Shown piece after piece: positions 59,087 to 64,000 of a stretch of 64,000 nucleotides of DNA. This DNA comes from Bog-159 sp049511415 (GTDB taxonomy: Bacteria; Acidobacteriota; Terriglobia; Bryobacterales; Bryobacteraceae): positions 186,001 to 250,000 of the forward strand of contig JBEKYC010000006.1 of the NCBI GenBank assembly GCA_049511415.1, in the 5' to 3' direction. Position 1 is the stretch's first letter. Every line of letters begins with the position of its first letter. The position numbers were made by a program, and so were the translations under genes. A model generated the notes under the pieces. It did no database searches. It worked only from the letters and a program-made list of their open reading frames with translations, and was not told the origin of the DNA.

Positions 59087-60343
59087 ATGGCAGCCAGGGA
59101 TCTCCGGCAGCGCGTCGAGGAACTTACGGTGGTGGCCGATATCGCGTCCGCCATGCTATCGCCTTTGGAACTCCGGCAAGTGCTCCATGTAGCGCTCGAA
59201 AAAGCCAGCCGCGCCATCGGCGCGCCGTTCGGTTCCATCACCCTCCTCACACCCGAAAAAGACAAGCTGGAGTTCGCCGCCGTCTACGGATTATCCCCCG
59301 ATTATGGCGAAAAATTCCGCCAGATCGGCCTCCTGCCCGCCGACGATTCGTCCCCCTCGGGTCGCGCCTTCTCGACCGGAAAGACATACTGGGTCCGGGA
59401 CATCGCTCGCCATCCGCTGTGTGCCAGTTGGCGGCACATCAGCTTGGGTGAAGGTGTCCGGGCGCTGATCTGCGTGCCCCTGCTGGTGGGCGGCGAGCCT
59501 GCCGGCACCTTGAACCAATATATGGCCGAGCCGCATCGCTTCCGGGTGCACGAGGTGCGCCTGCTCGAAGTCGTGGCCCAGCAGATCTCGCTGGCCATCG
59601 AGCGCGCCCACCTCTACGGGCGCCTCAAACACCAGCACGAAGCCGTCTCCGCTGCCAGCGACCGCAAAAGCCGCTTCCTGGCCAGTATGTCCCACGAGTT
59701 GCGCTCGCCCCTGACCGCCATCGTGGGCTTCGCCGATCTGCTCGGCCAGCAAATTCCCGGATCGTTGAACGCCGCGCAGTTGCGCCAGGTGCAGATGATC
59801 GCGGCCAGTGCCAAGCACATCATGGCCGTGGTAAACGACGCCCTCGACGTTGCCCGCATCGAAGCCGGCAAGCTCGAATGCTTGATCGAGCCGGTGGACG
59901 CCGCCGAGGTCATCGGCGAGGTGAGCGAGATGATGCAGCCCCTGGCCCGCGCCAAACACCTCACGCTGCGTGTGGCGCGGCTGGCCGAACCCCTGATCGT
60001 ACGCTGCGACCGCCAGCGATCCAAACAGATCCTCGTCAATCTCGTCTCCAATGCCATCAAGTTCACACCCCGGGGCCATATTGAAGTGAGCGGCCTTCGC
60101 GATGCCGCCATTCCGCATCACGCCCGCATCATGGTCTCCGACACCGGCATCGGCCTGCTTCCCGAACAGGTCCCGCTTCTTTTTCAGGAGTTTCAACAAC
60201 TGCCCACACCTTATCAGGATCTGGGAACTGGACTGGGTCTCGCCATCAGCCGCAAACTGGCGCGCCTCATGGGCGGCGATATCGAAGTCCACAGCGATTA
60301 CGGCCACGGCAGCACCTTCACCTTGATGCTGGAGACCGCATGA
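59087..60343 (+). CDS. GAF-domain histidine kinase
   Basis: 418 residues, soluble. GAF at ~10-180 (VVADIASAMLSPLELRQVLH, SITLLTPEKDKLEFAAVYGL, ALICVPLLVGGEPAGTLNQ), HisKA box with His203 (FLASMSHELRSPLTAIVGFA), HATPase at ~300-418 (LVNLVSNAIKFTPRG, DTGIGLLPEQ, LGTGLGLAISRKL). The GAF domain probably binds a small ligand or haem. The stop overlaps the start of the receiver-ATPase gene by ATGA, so the two are a coupled pair. The intended phospho-acceptor is the receiver Asp54 of that protein. Confidence 0.92.
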   Translation: MAARDLRQRVEELTVVADIASAMLSPLELRQVLHVALEKASRAIGAPFGSITLLTPEKDKLEFAAVYGLSPDYGEKFRQIGLLPADDSSPSGRAFSTGKTYWVRDIARHPLCASWRHISLGEGVRALICVPLLVGGEPAGTLNQYMAEPHRFRVHEVRLLEVVAQQISLAIERAHLYGRLKHQHEAVSAASDRKSRFLASMSHELRSPLTAIVGFADLLGQQIPGSLNAAQLRQVQMIAASAKHIMAVVNDALDVARIEAGKLECLIEPVDAAEVIGEVSEMMQPLARAKHLTLRVARLAEPLIVRCDRQRSKQILVNLVSNAIKFTPRGHIEVSGLRDAAIPHHARIMVSDTGIGLLPEQVPLLFQEFQQLPTPYQDLGTGLGLAISRKLARLMGGDIEVHSDYGHGSTFTLMLETA

Positions 60344-61179
60344 GCGCGCACACGCTGCTGCTCGTCGACGACGATCCCGCCGTGCATGACCTCCTGGCCG
60401 CCGTCCTGCGCCGCCCGGATTGGCACATCGATAGCGCCTATAATGGCCTCGACGGTCTGGCGCGCGCCGAAGCGCAGCCCTATGACCTGGTGCTCACCGA
60501 CGTGCGCATGCCCGGCATGGACGGCCTGGAACTTCTGCACCGCATCCGCGAAATCCGGCCCGACGCCAAAGTCATGGTGATGACCGCCGACAGCACGCCC
60601 GCCAACATCGTCCGTGCCATCCGCGACCAGGCTTTCAGCTATTTCAGCAAGCCGTTCTCCCCCAGCGCCGTGGCCGAGATGATCGCGCACGCGGTCAATT
60701 CGGGTCACTGGGAGGACGATATCGAAGTGCTCTCCGCCTCCCCGAACTGGGTCAGCCTGCGCCTCCGCTGCAAGATGGAAACCGCCGACCGGCTCATGCA
60801 GTTCGTGCGCGAAATGGAGATGGACCTGCCCCCGCACGAGCGCGAAAATATCGCCGCCGCATTCCGCGAACTGCTCATGAACGCCATCGAACATGGCGGC
60901 AAGTCGGACCCCAACAAGCGCGTGCAGGTAACTTACGTGCGCACCACGCGCGCCCTCATCTACCTGATCCAGGATCCCGGCAAAGGCTTTTCCTTCGACG
61001 CCATCGAGCACGCCGCCGTCTCCAACCCCCCCGACGAACCCGCCCGCCACCTCGAAATCCGTGCCGAAAAAGGCGTCCGCCCCGGAGGCTTCGGCATCCT
61101 ACTGACCCGTAACTTAGTCGACGAGCTGATCTATAGCGAGAAGGGCAACGAGGTTCTCTTCATCAAGTACTTAAAATAA
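60340..61179 (+). CDS. receiver fused to an RsbW-type (anti-sigma) ATPase
   Basis: 279 residues. A receiver (acidic DDD near 9-11, phospho-acceptor Asp54 in LVLTDVRMPGMDG, Lys in YFSKPFSPS) is followed at ~145-279 by an ATPase of the RsbW/HATPase_c_2 kind: ENIAAAFRELLMNAIEHGGK, YLIQDPGKGFSF and RPGGFGILLTRNLVDELIYS. No His box lies before it, so it is not a histidine kinase. RsbW-type domains bind sigma or anti-anti-sigma factors, or phosphorylate the latter, so phosphorylation by the upstream kinase could gate partner switching. The partner is not in this window. It is followed after 2 bp by a palindromic repeat. Confidence 0.88.
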   Translation: MSAHTLLLVDDDPAVHDLLAAVLRRPDWHIDSAYNGLDGLARAEAQPYDLVLTDVRMPGMDGLELLHRIREIRPDAKVMVMTADSTPANIVRAIRDQAFSYFSKPFSPSAVAEMIAHAVNSGHWEDDIEVLSASPNWVSLRLRCKMETADRLMQFVREMEMDLPPHERENIAAAFRELLMNAIEHGGKSDPNKRVQVTYVRTTRALIYLIQDPGKGFSFDAIEHAAVSNPPDEPARHLEIRAEKGVRPGGFGILLTRNLVDELIYSEKGNEVLFIKYLK

Positions 61180-61181
61180 TC

Positions 61182-61245
61182 GGCCACAGATGAAAGCAAA
61201 TAAAACCGGATTCTTATCCGTGTTCATCCGTGTTCATCTGTGGCC
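61182..61245. repeat. long imperfect palindromic intergenic element, copy 2
   Basis: It begins GGCCACAGATGAAAGCAAAT and ends ...TGTTCATCTGTGGCC, with TTATCCGTGTTCATCCG in the right arm. Both outer ends match copy 1 at 22568-22638, while the middle has diverged. Again it fills the gap after a plus-strand gene and before a minus-strand gene end, so it may terminate both transcripts. Confidence 0.75.
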
Positions 61246-61247
61246 AT

Positions 61248-61799
61248 TTACTCTTCCATCTTCTCCGCCATCTCCAAAAGCTTCCTAACCGTATTCCAAT
61301 TCCGGCTGGTCCCCGAGGTCTTCAAAGTCCGTTCCACCAGCGGCATCGACAACTTCGGCCGCGCCATCCCGTTCGTATAATAAACGAACAATTCCTGCCC
61401 GCTGACGCACAGCTCCTCCGGCTCACACGGAATCGCCCGCGCCTGCGCCACCGCCTCCGCCGACGGCGCGGCCGCCAAAAAATGCACCGCCAGCCTGCTC
61501 GGATCCATCCCCGGCCGCGCCGCAAACGGATTCCGATCCGCCGCCTCCCGCACCTCCGCGGCCGTCCGCAAGACCACATCCGAGTGAAACCCGAACTCGC
61601 CCTCGATCGCCTTCTCGAGAACCCCGCGCAACCTTCCCAGATCCCGCTTCTCCGTCCGGAAAACCACGTTGCCGCTCTGCAGCAGAGTCTGCACGTCCCG
61701 CAGCCCCAACGATTCGCAAAGCGACCGGAGTGCCGCCATCCCGACCTTGTGATGCCCGCCTACATTGATCCCGCGCAGCAAACCAATCACGATAGCCAT
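61248..61799 (-). CDS. DUF1697 protein
   Basis: 183 residues: MAIVIGLLRGINVGGHHKVG, MAALRSLCESLGLRDVQTLL, QSGNVVFR, then the second unit with AEVREAADRNPFAARPGMDP, VHFLAAAP and the closing SGTSRNWNTVRKLLEM. All are DUF1697 hallmarks. The fold is ferredoxin-like and the function unknown. The ATG at 61799 is immediately before the conserved start; the longer frame to 62129 lies inside the divergent MoxR gene and is a shadow. It diverges from MoxR with 40 bp between. Confidence 0.9.
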   Translation of the reverse strand: MAIVIGLLRGINVGGHHKVGMAALRSLCESLGLRDVQTLLQSGNVVFRTEKRDLGRLRGVLEKAIEGEFGFHSDVVLRTAAEVREAADRNPFAARPGMDPSRLAVHFLAAAPSAEAVAQARAIPCEPEELCVSGQELFVYYTNGMARPKLSMPLVERTLKTSGTSRNWNTVRKLLEMAEKMEE

Positions 61800-61822
61800 A
61801 TTATGTTCCAGAATAACCCGCC

Positions 61823-61831
61823 TGCTACAAT
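61823..61831 (+). promoter_or_regulatory. extended -10 promoter placed for a near-leaderless moxR transcript
   Basis: TGCTACAAT is a good extended -10 (TGn plus TACAAT). Counting 6-7 bases on, transcription would start at 61837-61838, 2-3 bases before the ATG at 61840. No ribosome-binding site fits in that space. Confidence 0.45.
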
Positions 61832-61839
61832 AACCCTGA

Positions 61840-62823
61840 ATGACCCAGCGGGAAACTATGCTCGCCCCGCCGGTTCCTTTTGCGCCGCAGTTGCTCTCCA
61901 GGTTGGGCGAACTGGACCAGGCCGTGCAATCGGCAATCCGGGGAAAGCCCGAAGTGGTGCGGCTGTCCCTGGTCTGTCTCCTCGCCCGCGGCCACCTGCT
62001 CATCGAAGACGTACCCGGTGTCGGCAAAACTACCCTCGCCCAATCGCTCGCCCGCGCCGTCGCCTGCGGCTTCCACCGCCTCCAATTCACCAGCGACATG
62101 CTCCCCAGCGACGTCCTCGGCGTAACCATTTATAACGCGCATTCCGAAGCCTTCGAATTCAAGCCCGGCCCCGTATTCACCAATTTCCTGCTGGCCGATG
62201 AAATCAACCGCACCACGCCCAAAACCCAATCCGCTCTGCTCGAAGCCATGAACGAAAGCCAGGTCACCATCGACGGCCGCCCGCACATTCTGCCCCGCCC
62301 CTTCATGGTCATCGCCACCCAAAACCCGGTCGAGCACCACGGCACTTACCCGCTTCCCGAATCGCAAATGGACCGCTTCCTCATGCGCCTGCGTATCGGC
62401 TATCCGGACGCCGCCAGCGAGCGCGAAATCTTGCGCAACTGCGAAATGGCTGCCGCCGACAGTGTTCGCGCCGTGCTCACCGGCGACGATATCGTCCGCC
62501 TGCAATCGTCGGTGCAGCACGTCACCGTCGAAGAATCCCTGGTGGATTACATGCTCGCCATCGTGGAAAAAACCCGTACCCACGAGTCGCTGACGCTGGG
62601 CGTGAGTCCCCGCGGCTCGCAAGCCCTGTTTCGCGCGGTGCAAGCCCTGGCGCTGGTCGAGGGCCGCGAATATGCCATCCCGGACGACGTCAAGCGTCTG
62701 GCCGCGCCGGTCTTCGGCCATCGCGTAGTGGTCAATACTCGCACCGCGCTGGCCCAGCGGCGCTCCGATCTGGGCGACCGCATGATCGACGAGATACTCA
62801 CCCAGATTGACGTGCCCCTTTAG
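61840..62823 (+). CDS. MoxR-family AAA+ ATPase
   Basis: 327 residues. Walker A at 59-65 (PGVGKTT), Walker B LLADE (117-121), the MoxR signature FLLADEINRTTPKTQSALLE, sensor 1 FMVIATQNPVEHHGTYPLPE and SQMDRFLMRL with the Arg finger. C-terminal lid includes SPRGSQALFRAVQALALVEG. Known role: chaperone-like unfoldase that readies cofactor or complex assembly, usually with a von Willebrand-domain partner such as DUF58. No such partner is adjacent; the next gene is a GTPase. ATG at 61840; a second ATG at 61858 is possible. Confidence 0.92.
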   Translation: MTQRETMLAPPVPFAPQLLSRLGELDQAVQSAIRGKPEVVRLSLVCLLARGHLLIEDVPGVGKTTLAQSLARAVACGFHRLQFTSDMLPSDVLGVTIYNAHSEAFEFKPGPVFTNFLLADEINRTTPKTQSALLEAMNESQVTIDGRPHILPRPFMVIATQNPVEHHGTYPLPESQMDRFLMRLRIGYPDAASEREILRNCEMAAADSVRAVLTGDDIVRLQSSVQHVTVEESLVDYMLAIVEKTRTHESLTLGVSPRGSQALFRAVQALALVEGREYAIPDDVKRLAAPVFGHRVVVNTRTALAQRRSDLGDRMIDEILTQIDVPL

Positions 62824-62841
62824 CTCCAACCCGCCGCTCCT

Positions 62842-63915
62842 ATGAAAACAGCCATAATCGGCCTGCCCATGGTAGGCAAAACATCTCTCTTCACCATTCT
62901 CACCGGCGCTCACCAGGAAACCCGCATTGGCTCCACCGCCGCGCGCGTGGGCGTGGCCAAAGTGCCCGACGCCCGCCTGGATCAACTGGCCACGCTGTTT
63001 GAGCCGAACAAGACCACGCATGCCACCGTCGAGTACGTGGATATGCCCGCCGTTTCCAAGGAGAGCCTGCGCGACCCCAGTTACGTCGCCAGCCTGCGCG
63101 TGGTGGATGCCTTCGCGCACGTGCTCCGCTTGTTTGCGGACGACACCGTGCCCCACGAGAAAGGCAGCGTCGATCCCCTCCGCGACCTCGAAGACGTGGA
63201 AACGGAGTTGATCCTCAGCGACTTGGTGGTCATCGAAAAGCGCCTGGAGCGCCTCGATAAGGACCGCAAGAAAATCAAGAACCCGGAGTTGGATCGCGAA
63301 TTCGACCTGCTGCAGAAATGCAAAGCGGCAGTCGATGAAAACCATCCCCTGCGCGAGCTGGAGCTCGACCCCGATGACGAGAAGCGCATTCGCGGCTTCC
63401 AGTTCCTGTCGCAAAAACCCATGCTCTACGTGCTGAACCTGGGCGAAGCCGACGCGCCCAAGCTGCACGACAAAGAGCGCGAGTATCGCGAAGGTCCGCT
63501 CGCCACAAGAAAGCAAACCGCCGTCGCCGCCATCTGCGGAAAAGTGGAAGCCGAGCTGGCCGAGCTGCCCGCCGACGACCAAAAAGACTACCTGGCCAGT
63601 TACGGCTTGACCGAATCCGCCCTGGAGCGCCTCATCTCCGCCACCTACGCCCTGCTCGGCCTCATGTCCTTCCTCACCGCCGGCGAAGACGAAGTCCGCG
63701 CCTGGACCATCCCCTTCCACAGCACCGCGGTGAAGGCCGCCGGCGCCATCCACTCCGATTTCGAAAAGAAATTCATCCGCGCCGAAGTCGTGAACTGGAA
63801 ATCGCTGGTCGACTTAGGCGGCTACCCCGCCGTCCGCGATAAAGGCCTCTTGCGCCTCGAAGGCAAAGAGTACATCGTCAAAGACGGTGACGTCCTGGTA
63901 ATCCGCCACAGCTAA
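62842..63915 (+). CDS. divergent YchF-type GTPase/ATPase with TGS domain
   Basis: 357 residues. P-loop IGLPMVGKTSL, coiled-coil helical arm (~125-165; LVVIEKRLERLDKDRKKIKN) and C-terminal TGS-like domain (~275-357: YALLGLMSFLTAGEDEVRAW, AGAIHSDFEKKFIRAEVVNW, KGLLRLEGKEYIVKDGDVL) match YchF/Ola1. Two core motifs differ: G3 reads DMPA (YVDMPAVSKESLRDPSY) where YchF has DIAGL followed by a GEGLGN stretch, and G4 is LNLGEAD in the place of NVDE. So it may be a paralogue with altered nucleotide use rather than the housekeeping YchF. It lies 18 bp after the moxR stop, so the two are probably co-transcribed. Confidence 0.85.
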   Translation: MKTAIIGLPMVGKTSLFTILTGAHQETRIGSTAARVGVAKVPDARLDQLATLFEPNKTTHATVEYVDMPAVSKESLRDPSYVASLRVVDAFAHVLRLFADDTVPHEKGSVDPLRDLEDVETELILSDLVVIEKRLERLDKDRKKIKNPELDREFDLLQKCKAAVDENHPLRELELDPDDEKRIRGFQFLSQKPMLYVLNLGEADAPKLHDKEREYREGPLATRKQTAVAAICGKVEAELAELPADDQKDYLASYGLTESALERLISATYALLGLMSFLTAGEDEVRAWTIPFHSTAVKAAGAIHSDFEKKFIRAEVVNWKSLVDLGGYPAVRDKGLLRLEGKEYIVKDGDVLVIRHS

Positions 63916-64000
63916 TTAGCCGCCACCAAAGCCGGAATCACCAGGTTAGCCATAGGCGACCCCAAACCCGTCACAAAATCGTACCCCGGCCCAGCCGTAC
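63912..64000 (-). CDS. C-terminal end of an S53 (sedolisin-type) peptidase, cut by window edge
   Basis: Only 28 residues are visible, ending ...VIPALVAAN. The segment AGPGYDFVTGLGSPMANLVI is the characteristic C-terminal stretch of kumamolisin/pseudomonalisin-type serine-carboxyl peptidases (GWDxxTGLGSP). The stop (TAG) overlaps the end of the YchF-like gene by four bases on the opposite strand. The bulk of the gene lies to the right of the window. Such peptidases are exported and work at acid pH, which fits acidic soil life. Confidence 0.6.
   Translation of the reverse strand, partial: TAGPGYDFVTGLGSPMANLVIPALVAAN

Noticed and set aside
61825..63753. 642-codon minus-strand reading frame
   Set aside because: Antisense shadow of MoxR and YchF-like genes; His/Gly/Val-rich pseudo-protein with no domain.

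Overview
The window looks like a chromosome segment of an Acidobacteriota bacterium close to Solibacter/Bryobacter. This rests on family content, not on a search. It carries an N-terminal domain of the TIGR03437 type first described from Solibacter, two Oar-like TonB receptors with an N-terminal carboxypeptidase-regulatory domain, remains of a GloVer-repeat (TIGR03803) gene, a secretin with a glycine-rich insert, and several small exported families I associate with acidobacteria. The DNA is GC-rich, GTG and TTG starts are frequent, and five genes have a TGCTAnnnT (extended -10-like) element upstream.

Layout. 1-13719 is a signalling block: a sigma-54 activator cut by the left edge, a lone receiver, two histidine kinases, a CheY/Rcp1-like receiver, a 2383-residue soluble hybrid kinase with fourteen tandem 92-residue HAMP-type repeats, and another receiver-PAS-kinase. 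13843-24737 holds a small Cys-rich protein, an OmpA-family protein, a beta-propeller protein, a CpxA/CpxR-like pair, the first TonB receptor, a BON lipoprotein, a 49-residue Lmo0937-type membrane protein and fabD. 24744-32577 has an exported DUF4139 protein with an inserted carboxypeptidase-regulatory domain, comB, an exported SelA-like PLP protein and the second TonB receptor. 32779-43101 has a 26-residue-repeat secreted protein, a three-gene operon (membrane protein, XRE repressor, aspartyl protease-PDZ) behind a palindromic operator, an envelope protein, an M61 peptidase, and an FHA-GAF-AAA+ activator with an apparent frameshift next to tRNA-Glu.

43273-51916 is mostly single metabolic or exported genes: RraA-like, MmcQ/YjbR, class 3 lipase, NTF2-like, GH27, a GloVer pseudogene, a TIGR03437/BNR-like protein, an AraC regulator and a VOC protein. 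51971-57348 is a five-gene type IV pilus/type II secretion operon: a PilM-PilN fusion, PilO/GspM-like, PilP/GspC-like, a small exported protein and a secretin. 57357-64000 has a HEAT-repeat protein, guanine deaminase, a GAF histidine kinase coupled to a receiver-RsbW-type ATPase, DUF1697, MoxR, a divergent YchF GTPase and the C-terminus of an S53 peptidase.

How the genes work together: the left block reads as a phosphorelay hub with many input and receiver modules but only one DNA-binding output. The pilus/secretion operon encodes inner-membrane platform and outer-membrane secretin, while motors and pilins lie elsewhere. A long palindromic element occurs twice (22568-22638 and 61182-61245), each time directly after a plus-strand gene and before a minus-strand gene end. 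No CRISPR array, insertion sequence, phage or rRNA was seen.
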